Shown in pieces: positions 24,730 through 34,189 of a stretch of 64,000 nucleotides of DNA. This DNA comes from Porodaedalea pini. Taxonomy: Eukaryota > Basidiomycota > Agaricomycetes > Hymenochaetales > Hymenochaetaceae. The DNA lies in NCBI GenBank assembly GCA_002794775.1, contig NBAY01000004.1:1178001-1242000 (forward strand), written 5' to 3'. The notes under the pieces are model-generated. The model was not told where the DNA came from and made no database searches. It saw only the letters and a program-made list of their open reading frames with translations. Each line of letters opens with the position of its first letter. Within the stretch, counting starts at the first letter, position 1. A program made the translations under genes and the position numbers.

Positions 24730-27700
24730 AGGCGAGCGTCCCGATCGCCCTTGTTCCCTACCCTGGAACTTACCAGCCCACCACTGTGCCACTCCTTTCT
24801 GTCTCTCAGGCTCCGTCATTTCAAACACGGGTCGGAACTTCAGCTGCGACATCTCTAGGGTGTTGAGGGCGCGAGGAGCACTGGGAGTTGATTTATGAAA
24901 TTCGTCAATGGCCTCTTGAGAGTTCGTCAAATTCTCAATTGGCTCCCAGGTGCGTTCTTCGTTCGGATACCCTTTCCAATGTACGAGGTATTTGAGCTTC
25001 CCTCGCACAAGTTTGGAGTCGACAACCTTTTCGACCTCATATTCCGGCACATCGTCAATGATTTCAGGCGGGGGTGGAAGATCCTGCTTTTGCGACGTAT
25101 ACTGTGGCTCGTGGTATGGAGAGAGGAGCACTTCATTGAAAACCGGATAGACTTTTTTCCATGTACGTGGAAGTTTAAGTCTATATGCTGACGTGCCGAT
25201 TTTCTTTTCGACAATGAAAGGCCCATAACGTTTATCTCCCAGCTTCTTCATAGGACGATCTGTCTTTAAGTGAGTTCCTTCGAGCATGACCTTTTCCCCA
25301 GGTTTATACTCGATGGATTCTCCCTTCGTCCTGTCATAGAAGCGCTTCATGGTTTCGGCCGCATGCTTTAATGCCGATTCAGTTTCCTCCCTGATCTTGG
25401 CCATCCGGTCGGCAAACTGCTTAGCGGACTCATTGGTCGATTCGCGTCTAGGATTCGTGCCCTTATATGGGTGTCTCCCATGGTTGACGAAAAAGGGTGA
25501 CGCTCCTGTCGATGTTTGTTCTTTGTCGTTGTACGCGAATTCCGCTAGCGCAAGCCATTCCGCCCAGTCCGACTGATGGTGGTTAACAAAGAGACGAAGG
25601 TACTGTTCAATCTCTTGGTTTATCCGTTCTGTCTGACCATCTGTCTGTGGGTGATATGCCGTTGACGGGTTTCCCTCGATGCCCAGTAACCGGTATAGTT
25701 CGTTCATGAATTTGGACTCGAACTGTGATCCTCTGTCATGAATAAACTTGCGCGGTATGCCGTGTAGCCTGAAGACATGATCCCGGTAGAGCCTCGCCAT
25801 TCCTTCCGACGTTATGCTCACTGAGGTAGGGATCGCATGCACCTGTTTACTGAACCTGTCAACGAAGACACAGATTGCGTTATGCCCATTGGACTCGGGT
25901 AGTTCGCCGATCAGGTCTGCTGTGACGATTTCCCAAGGACCTTTCGGGATCTCGTTTGGGTTCAGAGGATTGTGCGGTTTCGCTCTGTGTGCCTTCGTAC
26001 GTTGGCACACATCACATCCCTCGACATACATTCGAACATCTCGTTGGATTCCCGGCCACCAGTAGTTGCGTGTGATCAACTCATGGGTCTTGTAGCGTCC
26101 TGGGTGTCCTGCGAGCGTGCTGTCGTGATGGTTTCGAATGATGTCTTCTCGGAGTTTATGGTCTTTCGGCACGTAGATCCTGCCCTTCCACATCAACAAC
26201 CCTTCTTCTTCCTCCCACTCTCGTTCCTTCCGCTCTAACGCCTTCACAACTGCTCTGTCCCTGTTGTTTCGTACCCTTTTAATTCGTTTAACGAAGTCTG
26301 CATCCAGCGCTTCTAGCAGTGTTTCGTTTACAAATAAGTCCGGCTTGAGCAAAACAATGTCGATATTGTCGTTCTCCCCCCTCTCATGATCCGCTCGTCT
26401 CGAGAGGAGGTCAGCCTTAGTCATCAGGGCACCTGGTTTATGGAACAGTTTGAAGTCGTAGTCTGCTAACTCCTGTAGCCATCTCGCTTGTCGGTGGTTA
26501 ATCTTCTGGGGTTTTCGGAAATACTGGAGGTTGAGGTGATCCGACCAGATTTCGAAGGTTTGCGTTGCCCCTAGAAGATATTGTCGCCAGTCATCCAGTG
26601 CGCACATGATCGCGAACATCTCTTTGTCATAGATTTCGTAATTGCGCTCTGCTTGGCTAAGCGCTTGCGATCGGTATGCGATTGGATGCCACTTTCCGTC
26701 AACGAATTGGGACAGAATGGCGCCGTTAGCGAAATGCGACGAATCAGCCTCCACCCGAAATTGACCGTCATCAGTAGGCACTGTGAGTACAGGTTCTTCA
26801 CAGAGCTTCTGTTTCAGACGTTCAAAGGCCTCCTGTTGCTCCACCTCCCACTTCCACTCTACATCTCCGGTCAATGCTGTCAAGGGCTTCGCATAGTGAC
26901 TGAATGCTAGGATGAAGCGGCGGTAATAGTTGCAGAACCCAAGGAAAGACTGTAGTTCTTTCTTGTTCTTAGGCACTGGCCAATCTTTTACACCCGCCAC
27001 TTTGGCTGGATCCATGCGAATCTGTCCGTTGCCGAGGATATGCCCAAGATAGTTCACGGTCTCTTGAGCGAAGCTGCACTTTTCTGGCTTTAAGAACAAC
27101 TTGTTTGCTCGCAACACTTCCAGGACTTGTCGGACGAGTTTGTCATGATGTTCGCGAGTTCGTGCGAAGATCAAGATGTCGTCCATGTAGACTATGACGT
27201 GTCCATCATTGACGAGTTCTCGGAAGATCTCGTTCATGAATCCTTGGAAGGTTGCCGGTGAGTTTGTGAGACCGAAAAACATGACCGTTGGTTCGAATAG
27301 ACCGCGGTTTGTCCTGAAGGCGGCTTTATGCTCGTCGCCCTCTCGAATCCGAATGTTATTGTAACCCCAACGTATGTCAAGCTTCGTGAAGAATTTCGCC
27401 TGTTTCGTTTTGTCAATGAGCTCTTGGATTAGAGGTAACGGGTATTTGTTCTTAACCGTCATCTCGTTGAGCCGGCGATAGTCCTGTACGGGGTGAAGCT
27501 TGCCATCCTTCTTTTTTATGAAGAAGAAGGGGGATGCCATCTCAGATTGAGAGTTACGAATACGGCCAGTTCTCAAGTTTTCGGTGAGGAATTCGTCCAG
27601 TGCCACCTGTTCGGATGGGCTGAGCGGGTAGATTTTACAGTCAGAGAGCTTTGATCCCGGCTTGAGTTCAATAGCATGATCCCACAGGCGTCTCTCTGGT

Positions 27701-28866
27701 AACTGATCGAATTCCTGTTCACTGAAGACGTCCGCGAACTCTTTGACATAGTTCGGGACTTCCTCGAGCACCTGTTGTCTGACCTTCAGCGTTTTTCTTG
27801 GATCGGACTTAATGTACCTGTCCCAATCGAAGAGGAAGAGCTGATCGCCGTCTTCAAGTTCCACCAAATCAAGGTTTTCGTCGGGGTCTGCATCAATGTC
27901 CTCTAGACTACGGATATAGCCGCATACATCGGGGCATCGATCAAATTCGATCGTTGATTTTTGCCAGTCGATGTTGGGATTGTGCAGCTTTAACCATTCA
28001 TGTCCGATGAACACATCTGTTTTCCCTAGATCTGTGACCGCGAAGTGGATGCGCTCCGAATGATCTTTAATCGTCATGCGCATTTCCACAAACTCTGTGA
28101 TCGAGCCGTCCTTGTTGAGCGTGCCGTCAGCATTATAGACTCGGATTGGGATGGGTGTCTTTTTTGTCCGGATCTGATGCTTTTCGACGAAGGATCGGTT
28201 GATACATGAGCCAGTGCAGCCACTGTCCAGTAGGGCGTCTACCTTGAACTGGTTACCGGTGTCGGTCGTTTGAAGGAGAATCGGTACCATGAGCTGTTGC
28301 CCCCGAGACCCTCTTACGAACCGTTTCGGACCCCTCAGGTCCCTAACAGCTGCCACGGCATCTGGTTCTTCTAGCGCAATGATTTGACGCACCGTCTCTT
28401 CATTCGCTTCAGCATGCCTCTGCTGTTTCATCCACACTCGGAGAGTCGTTAAAGCACTTTCGAGTTTATCCTCTTTGAGACGCCGTACTACCCATGGGGC
28501 CGTAAAGGGGACAGGGCGATCTCTCCAGGACTTCCTCTCAGCTTGTTTCGACGAGTTTTCATTTTCCACGGATTTCGGTTCAGTTCCGGCCAAGGAAGAA
28601 ATAGAATTAAAAGATTCAGAACAGGGTTTTACATGATTTTTTGACACAGGAGTAGGACGAGATGATGAGGCAGACGTGTTGTTACATATAGGCATATCTA
28701 TACTACTAGCTACTGGTACAGGGACAGAAGGAATATTTTTGCGAGTGACATTGCTTTTTACATTTTTTTGTATTTTATCTAAATTATCTACAGAGTCCAT
28801 AGAATTATCAAAAATGGCCGTTTGAAAAACCGGAACTGAACCTATCCCAGTCAGTGCCGTGTTCAC
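24727..28866 (-). CDS. pol: Pol polyprotein: protease, reverse transcriptase, RNase H, integrase, chromodomain
   Basis: 1379 codons uninterrupted. Domains in order: aspartic protease around residue 214 (LLDSGCTGSC); reverse transcriptase about 420-600 with KLDIRWGYNNIRI, GLTNSPATFQGFMN and catalytic VYMDDILIF near 559; RNase H with EADSSHFANGAILSQ and YDKEMFAIMCAL; integrase with zinc-binding HH-CC (HHDSTLAGHPGR, GCDVCQRTK) and core ADLIGE, HDRGSQFES and QTERINQEIEQYL, giving the D,D,E triad. A C-terminal chromodomain lies near 1277-1325 (LKYLVHWKGYPNEERTWEP). The first codon of the frame is GTG overlapping the gag TGA, and pol is in the -1 frame of gag, so it is probably made by frameshifting or restart rather than its own initiation. 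No broken motif was seen. Confidence 0.96.
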   Translation of the reverse strand: MNTALTGIGSVPVFQTAIFDNSMDSVDNLDKIQKNVKSNVTRKNIPSVPVPVASSIDMPICNNTSASSSRPTPVSKNHVKPCSESFNSISSLAGTEPKSVENENSSKQAERKSWRDRPVPFTAPWVVRRLKEDKLESALTTLRVWMKQQRHAEANEETVRQIIALEEPDAVAAVRDLRGPKRFVRGSRGQQLMVPILLQTTDTGNQFKVDALLDSGCTGSCINRSFVEKHQIRTKKTPIPIRVYNADGTLNKDGSITEFVEMRMTIKDHSERIHFAVTDLGKTDVFIGHEWLKLHNPNIDWQKSTIEFDRCPDVCGYIRSLEDIDADPDENLDLVELEDGDQLFLFDWDRYIKSDPRKTLKVRQQVLEEVPNYVKEFADVFSEQEFDQLPERRLWDHAIELKPGSKLSDCKIYPLSPSEQVALDEFLTENLRTGRIRNSQSEMASPFFFIKKKDGKLHPVQDYRRLNEMTVKNKYPLPLIQELIDKTKQAKFFTKLDIRWGYNNIRIREGDEHKAAFRTNRGLFEPTVMFFGLTNSPATFQGFMNEIFRELVNDGHVIVYMDDILIFARTREHHDKLVRQVLEVLRANKLFLKPEKCSFAQETVNYLGHILGNGQIRMDPAKVAGVKDWPVPKNKKELQSFLGFCNYYRRFILAFSHYAKPLTALTGDVEWKWEVEQQEAFERLKQKLCEEPVLTVPTDDGQFRVEADSSHFANGAILSQFVDGKWHPIAYRSQALSQAERNYEIYDKEMFAIMCALDDWRQYLLGATQTFEIWSDHLNLQYFRKPQKINHRQARWLQELADYDFKLFHKPGALMTKADLLSRRADHERGENDNIDIVLLKPDLFVNETLLEALDADFVKRIKRVRNNRDRAVVKALERKEREWEEEEGLLMWKGRIYVPKDHKLREDIIRNHHDSTLAGHPGRYKTHELITRNYWWPGIQRDVRMYVEGCDVCQRTKAHRAKPHNPLNPNEIPKGPWEIVTADLIGELPESNGHNAICVFVDRFSKQVHAIPTSVSITSEGMARLYRDHVFRLHGIPRKFIHDRGSQFESKFMNELYRLLGIEGNPSTAYHPQTDGQTERINQEIEQYLRLFVNHHQSDWAEWLALAEFAYNDKEQTSTGASPFFVNHGRHPYKGTNPRRESTNESAKQFADRMAKIREETESALKHAAETMKRFYDRTKGESIEYKPGEKVMLEGTHLKTDRPMKKLGDKRYGPFIVEKKIGTSAYRLKLPRTWKKVYPVFNEVLLSPYHEPQYTSQKQDLPPPPEIIDDVPEYEVEKVVDSKLVRGKLKYLVHWKGYPNEERTWEPIENLTNSQEAIDEFHKSTPSAPRALNTLEMSQLKFRPVFEMTEPERQKGVAQWWAGKFQGREQGRSGRSP

Positions 28867-29948
28867 TGCTGGGGTTCCGCAAAATCCAACTCCCGCTCAA
28901 AGAGCGCCTCCTCTTCTTCCTCCGCAAAGTCTGACTCCTTGAGCGTCGCGGTCTCGTCTGCCCAGACTTTTCTCTCTCGGGGTTCCATCCCCATCAACAC
29001 AGCCCTTATCACCTTCTTCTGCATCGGGCAATTCCTCTGTAGATGTCCAGATTCCTTGCAGTAGTAGCAGAGTCCGGCTTTCCTCAGCTCTTCGAGTGAG
29101 ACGTCCATCGGCTTCCCCATGCCTCCGTATGTGACTCCGGTGGCATCGCGTCTTTCGGGGATTCTCGGTGTGAACGTCTGGGTAGGTTTTGGTGGGAGCA
29201 CCTGAGGTCTGGACGGGGCAGCGCGCATTTGTTCGATGGCCTTCATCTGACGTCTAGCGTTGTCGAATCGAATGGCTTTTTCTTGCCAGCCTTTGTACGT
29301 GGTTGGGACCGTGTCACTCATTTCGATTCGGTATACGATCTCTCTATCCAAGGCTTTCGTCAGTTTGTGGATGAGGGTGTCGTCATTCTTTGCGTCATCG
29401 TTGTATCCTGCCGCACGGCGATAGATGTCGAACTGCTGGAAGAATTGGTCGGCTGTGATGTCTCGGGTGTGCTTCCAGCTATCCAATTTTTGCATGGCAT
29501 TCATGCGTTCATTCGGATCTCCGAACGCTTTCTCCAGCTGTTCGTTAAACTTCTGGCGACTGACGAGCGAAAAGATCAGATAGCCGTCCATCTTGATGCT
29601 TTCCAGGAAGTTCTGTGCCCAGAGTGCGGCCGAGCCTTCCGTCATGAACGACAACACAAAAAGGAAGTAGTCCTTGTCGTTCATGAAGTCCTCTGCGTTA
29701 GCTTCAACGTAAAGGGTGATGGCACGTTCGAACTTCTTGTAGTCTCGTCCGTTGAACGTCTCGGGTTTGGCAATATGTCTTCCTCCACTGTGGCTTGTTG
29801 GTGGAGGGACAGGTGCGGCTGCAGCTGCTGGCGTGGGGGTTGCGAGTAATCCCAGGCCGTGTAGCGCGTTGATGATCTCCTGCATCATGTCGTTTGAGAT
29901 CGTCGGAGCTGCGGCTGCTGGCGCAGCTGGGGCTTGGGGTTCTGCCAT
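28863..29948 (-). CDS. gag: Gag structural protein with CCHC zinc knuckle
   Basis: 361 codons starting MAEPQAPAAPAAAAPTISND. An alanine-proline-rich N-terminus leads into the retrotransposon Gag domain: HIAKPETFNGRDYKKFERAI, SFMTEGSAALWAQNFLES, then FNEQLEKAFGDPNERMNAM and a helical segment to about residue 240. The zinc knuckle is CYYCKESGHLQRNC (CX2CX4HX4C) near residue 295, preceded by GVTYGGMGKPMDVSLEELRK. An acidic tail ends in ELDFAEPQQ. Gag builds the virus-like particle and binds element RNA. The stop TGA shares bases with the first pol codon. Confidence 0.95.
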   Translation of the reverse strand: MAEPQAPAAPAAAAPTISNDMMQEIINALHGLGLLATPTPAAAAAPVPPPTSHSGGRHIAKPETFNGRDYKKFERAITLYVEANAEDFMNDKDYFLFVLSFMTEGSAALWAQNFLESIKMDGYLIFSLVSRQKFNEQLEKAFGDPNERMNAMQKLDSWKHTRDITADQFFQQFDIYRRAAGYNDDAKNDDTLIHKLTKALDREIVYRIEMSDTVPTTYKGWQEKAIRFDNARRQMKAIEQMRAAPSRPQVLPPKPTQTFTPRIPERRDATGVTYGGMGKPMDVSLEELRKAGLCYYCKESGHLQRNCPMQKKVIRAVLMGMEPRERKVWADETATLKESDFAEEEEEALFERELDFAEPQQ

Positions 29949-30790
29949 GATAGGCGGTGGTGTTGGTGATGGGTGGGGTGGTTGGTGGGCTCCTAGCTCG
30001 TCGTCTAGGCGTACCAGGTCGTCGTCGGTCAGGGGTGGTAGTTGTGCGAGGACAGCGTCGGCAGTGTCTTCTGGTGGTGTATTCCACCGCTGTGCCGCTG
30101 ATCCAGGCAGTCGAGCGTACGGGTGTGGAGCCAGCTCAAATCAGAGACAACACTGCCAGCCGACAGGTGGTGCGGACGCCTGCGGATCTGATTGAGCGCT
30201 GTAACAAAACTCCTGATGTGGTGGTCGACTTTCACTTGCTGATCAAACCTGGATCTTCCTCTGTGAAGACTCCAACGGGCGCCAAGGGACCTTTCCGAAG
30301 ATCACCCCCAAGGCCTGGTAGCTACTCTCGAGTGGGTCGGACTCAACGTTACCCCCTCTCAAACGAGCGCTAGTTGATCGAATAGAAAGAGGACGGCGGG
30401 TTGTGAAACGAGTGAGTTTAATAATGAAGGTAAGGAATTAATGACGTATCGGCCTGATCGATGCACGTGAGATCGATCTAAGAATAGGTGTGGGTCGAAG
30501 CGATCGTAGTCGGGGTCGCAGTCCAAGTCGTCGGACACGTCGGATGAGAATGTTGGTCTAGAGTTCGGGGTTACGGACAGGTAGTGGTCGGTTTTGAGGT
30601 TGTTGGATGAGATGAGGGTTGAGAGTGATGATGATAGATAGTAGGAATAGTTCAATGGTGAGAGTGATTTGTGGGGTACAGGTGAAGGTGTAGATGGTAG
30701 CGCGGTAGAGAGATCGTTGTTGGTAGGAGATGCGAATGTTTAGAGCCAGCGTGGCGTTGGTGACTGAGAATGCGCAAGGCGGTAGGGGTA

Positions 30791-30801
30791 AGTTTCGACC
30801 T
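30791..30801 (-). promoter_or_regulatory. Primer binding site, apparently self-priming
   Basis: Two bases after the 5' LTR, in element sense, the sequence reads AGGTCGAAACT. It is not a TGG-type tRNA 3'-end complement. It is the exact complement of AGTTTCGACCT inside the LTR (30970 down to 30960), which would be the 5' end of the element RNA. Confidence 0.7.
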
Positions 30802-30803
30802 TG

Positions 30804-31241
30804 TGTCAGCGACGGACTACGGGTACGCAAATGGTAGCCGGGTCGCGCGGAACTCAGTCAGAGGAGGAGGGAGACAAGAGAGAGAGCAGTGAGCCAGGGG
30901 GAACTGACACAGCGCGGAGATAAGGAATAGCTTCTGGACGTAGCCAGGTAGAATTGACCAGGTCGAAACTAGGGGATAAGTACAGGAGGACTACCTACTT
31001 ATATACCCTTCAGCGGCTGCGCACGGACCAGGGAATTAACTACTACATAAGGATAGATGATAGAACGTCGTGGAACTTCATAGAATAATGAAATCATAGG
31101 ATCAGTCAGCGAGTAAGGATAGTGTGAGAAGGAGCGTAATGAATAATGAGTAAGCAGGAATAAGCGTGATTAATGATGGATGGATAAGATATGATAAGAG
31201 AAAATGATAAGATAAGATAATTTAAAAAAGCGTCCATGACA
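30804..31241 (-). repeat. 5' long terminal repeat (438 bp) with element promoter
   Basis: In element orientation U3 runs from 31241 down to about 30971 and contains TATATAA; R probably begins at 30970. The sequence is identical to the other LTR, and the TATAT target copy follows at 31242. Confidence 0.97.
30999..31005 (-). promoter_or_regulatory. LTR TATA box
   Basis: TATATAA in element sense within GGGTATATAAGTAG. The predicted first transcribed base (30970) lies 35 bases downstream of its first T, a normal TATA-to-start spacing. Confidence 0.65.
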
Positions 31242-31246
31242 TATAT
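31242..31246. repeat. Target site duplication, right copy (TATAT)
   Basis: TATAT directly follows the CA of the right LTR. With one copy and the element removed, the Plavaka frame reads RELIYHTAMVHALAKL without a break. Confidence 0.92.
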
Positions 31247-32961
31247 CACACGGCAATGGTCCACGCTCTTGCAAAGCTTCGAATCCATACCAATGCTACA
31301 GTTGCAGCATTGGACAGTGAAATGAAGACGTTCAGTTCCGCCCTGCGGAGGTTCAAACGAGAGACATGCTCGGCCTTCATGACCGCTGAACTTCCAACGG
31401 AATTGCAGAAGTGACTACATAGGTCGTGCCGCAAGAAGACAGGAGAGAACATCGGCAGTGATGAGCCCATACACGCTACGGTGAAGAAGACTTTCAACGT
31501 AAATATGTCTAAGATCCATGCTATCAGGGATTACGCACGCCATATTCTAATGTATGGGACAACCAACTCGTATAGTACTGCCATTGTAAGAGGCTCGCGC
31601 TATAGTTTGCTCGACTTTTTACTCACTTCGTAGCACCAGGGGGAGACGGAGCACAAAAAGTCGAAACAAAACTACTTGAGAACAAATTGGGTGAATTTCG
31701 TTTGACAAGTGACTGAGATTCAACGTATCCAGTCAAATCTTGCTCACATTGTGGAAAAGGTTGATGGCATTGTGCCTGCCTGTTCAGACTCTATAATAGA
31801 TGGTTCAGTTACCAACGGCAAGCACTATCGTTTTGGAGTGAAAGGGACGCCGTACGATCTCAAAAAGTGGGTGGAAGACAATGAATATGATCCTGCATTG
31901 GAGGTGAGCTTGTAAAAGTTGCTGATTTGCGAATAATGGGTGGGCTGACAAGTGCTTAGAATTTCCATGACTTGTTGGAAGAACATATCTTTGCTCGGCT
32001 GAAGAACCTTGATTATGATGATGACGAACTTCAGTTTTCTACCGACGATCGAGCGGACGTCATCATAAAGGATAATAGGATTTACGAGCACAAGTGCATG
32101 GGCATCGACTACACTACATACAATTTACAGTGCAAACATGATTCTATCAGCCCTACTTCTATAACATCGGATGTCATGCTTCTTTCCCGGGACTCCGATA
32201 TTATGACGAAGTCGGTCTCGCCTTTCTGGTATGCTCGCGTGATTGGGATGTACCATGTTGATGTCTGTCTAAGGAGCTCCGAGTCAACGCCGAGCCACTT
32301 AGATTTGTTGTGGGTTCATTGGTTCGGGCGAGTGATGGAGGATAAGTTTGGTGATGATGCGTGTCAGCTGGAGCGTGTCAGATTCATAACAAAAGAAGAC
32401 GAGTCGCCGCCATTTGGTTTTGTTGAGCCTGCTGCTATCGTTCACGCTGTCCATTTAATTCCCACCTTCCATTACAGGAGGACAGATATGCTTTTGCCTC
32501 CGTCGCAGCTAGCACAGATAAAAGAGCCGGACGATATCATACATGATTGGGAGTCATTTTATGTGAATAAGTACGTGGTGTTTACCCCATGCCACTTCCA
32601 GACTAAGAAACAAAAATTAGATTTGCTGACCGCAATTTATTCATGCACCATCGAGGTGGCGGCATCGGCCACACTACGGGGCATAATGTCCAGAACGCAA
32701 ACTGCGTACCGCCAGACATGTATGGGAGACTCGGTGTACATCGAACTGATGATGAAGATGATGAGATGGACGTCGAGGTTCTGCAGGATGATGAAATGGA
32801 CTTACAGGATGGCGAAGATGACGAACCGGATGGAGTCGAGTCTGAAGGATCAGCTGAGGACCAGGAGAATGATGAGGAGACTGACGAGGACGAGAATAAC
32901 GATGAGATGTACAGAGTCGCTGATCTAGAATGATGGCGCAATACTCAGATGGAGAGTCGTG

Positions 32962-33420
32962 ACTTGAGTAGATTGAGATGCCGTTATGATTGGCCAGATG
33001 AGGGAGGGTGTGGATTATACTCTTCAAGCGAGATGCGGCGTGAGTCGCTGCTTGCAGAGGAATGCCTTGAGCTGTCAGTGATCGTCGACTGACAGTATCT
33101 GGAGAGCGAATAGACCGAGATGCCGCTATGATTGACAGACGAGGGAGGGTGTGGATTACTCTTCGAGCGAGATGCTCCCCAAGCCACTACGTGCAAATGA
33201 AAGCCTTAACGCTTCATTTGTGAGAATGAAATGAAGTAGGAAGAGAAGGTGTCATACGCTGAAGCAGACTCCCGAGCTGTTGGTGGTTGTCGACCGACAG
33301 TATCTGGAGAGTGAGTAGACCGAGATGCTGTTATGATTGACAGACGAGGGAGGGTGTAGATTATATTCTTTGAGCGAGATGCTGCCCGAGCCGCTGCTTG
33401 CAAACAAATGCCTTGACACT
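32962..33420 (+). repeat. Three imperfect direct repeats downstream of the Plavaka transposase
   Basis: A block beginning AGACCGAGATGCCGCTATGA and continuing with GAGGGAGGGTGTGGATTA and GAGCGAGATGC recurs starting near 32965, 33113 and 33313. Two intervening blocks share GACAGTATCTGGAGAG. Spacing is about 150 and 200 bases because the second unit has an insertion near 33210-33250. Position just beyond the transposase stop suggests subterminal transposase-binding repeats of a CACTA-like element. Confidence 0.7.
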
Positions 33421-33756
33421 TTGTTTGATGTTTCGCCAGACTGGAGACAAATTTCTGAGCACGTCTGCAGCCCAGTGATGAGTGACTGCCACTAGAGAGC
33501 ATCGAAGCCTGCAAGGGAGGAGTCGAGTTCAGACCTGAAGGGATCGCGACAGCTCACGCCAGCGAAATTTGAACGAGGTCGAATGGGAAGGAAGATTTTG
33601 AGGAGGCTTGATTATAGAAAGACTCCGAGTATCATTTCATTCTCATTCGCACATTCGTATGTATTTAAGTTCCTAATATGTATCTGTACATGCGTGTCAG
33701 TCATGATATGCAGTGCGACTTCGTGATACTAATACGCACTGTTGAAGCCCGGTTTA

Positions 33757-33960
33757 CTACTTCTTTCCTGTAGACTTTCCCTTTCCTTCACTGGATTTCT
33801 TTCCTTTGACACGACGTTTCGGTGGCGGTGGTACCTGTGCACATAAGTTCAGGCTTGTTGAGGTGAGATGTACGGATGCGAGGGTATACTAACTTCCTGA
33901 ACTTTCTCGGCCCGTTTCGCGATATCACGCCCTCGTTTGTCTGCTCGATCAAAGCAAAGA
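33757..33960 (-). pseudogene. Orphan C-terminal exons of an unknown basic protein
   Basis: Two short coding pieces joined by an intron with GT...AG borders: DRADKRGRDIAKRAEKVQE (down to 33894) and VPPPPKRRVKGKKSSEGKGK then STGKK and a TAG stop at 33757-33759 (exon to 33834). The codons read cleanly and the basic tail looks like a normal protein end, but no upstream exons are recognisable before the repeats at 34.2 kb. It may be the remnant of a gene truncated by transposon insertion, or a coincidental frame. No family recognised. Confidence 0.35.
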
Positions 33961-34189
33961 TAGACAGAAAGTAAGGTTATTTTTCCCATATTTGATCGAG
34001 TAGATTTGAGTTAATGATCTGGTATGGATGTGTAGACGCTGGAAAGACAGCGAGCTCGAGCTCGGACATTATCCACAAAACCTCACGCTCAATTTGGCAA
34101 GTATGCAATTCTATTCAAGAAGCTCAAAAATAACTTTTTTGTATTTCAGGCAACCAGTCCTCAAGTCAGTATTCTGTAGTACACAGTGG

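Larger units (their letters stand above)
24277..31241 (-). mobile_element. Complete Ty3/gypsy chromovirus LTR retrotransposon
   Basis: 6965 bases from TG to CA, with two 438-base LTRs, gag (28863-29948) and pol (24727-28866), all reading on the minus strand. The flanking 5-base target duplication is TATAT. The LTRs look identical base for base and both genes are open, so insertion is very recent and the copy may still be mobile. Element order in its own sense: 5' LTR 31241-30804, primer site 30801-30791, an untranslated leader of about 840 bases (30790-29949), gag, pol ending in a chromodomain, polypurine tract 24729-24715, 3' LTR 24714-24277. The chromodomain puts it in the chromovirus branch. 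It sits inside the Plavaka transposase coding sequence. Confidence 0.97.
21856..32933 (+). pseudogene. Plavaka-type (CACTA-like) DNA transposase, split by a retrotransposon and carrying an in-frame stop
   Basis: The start MRRFECRGPGCRRSFTSVNG is the N-terminal zinc-finger-like motif (Cys pair, His, Cys). Next come FGLWKVFRRSPY, MQFWSDRMSTAKFGSAKLWP, AYLQFGNQSKYECFKSGACH and HIAHIPL, the typical Plavaka core. Later exons give FDYHSMLVIDVMHEWEVGIW and MKQMTAYSFEDLLQ. After the retrotransposon (24277-31241) the frame resumes with HTAMVHALAKLRIHTNATVA, then IHAIRDYARHILMYGTTNSY and CPFWYARVIG-like VSPFWYARVIGMYHVDV, and an acidic tail ending at 32933. TGA at 23657-23659 interrupts NPS-RYDVEAARDLIY and cannot be spliced out plausibly. 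A second TGA (31412-31414) may lie in a 48-base intron. The family cuts and pastes basidiomycete DNA transposons; this copy is dead. Confidence 0.85.

Noticed and set aside
29229..29849. 206-codon plus-strand open frame inside the retrotransposon
   Set aside because: It is antisense to gag, with no recognisable domain.
31412..31414. Second in-frame TGA in the Plavaka transposase
   Set aside because: A 48-base intron (gtgact...ggcag) would remove it and keep the frame, so it is not firm evidence of damage.
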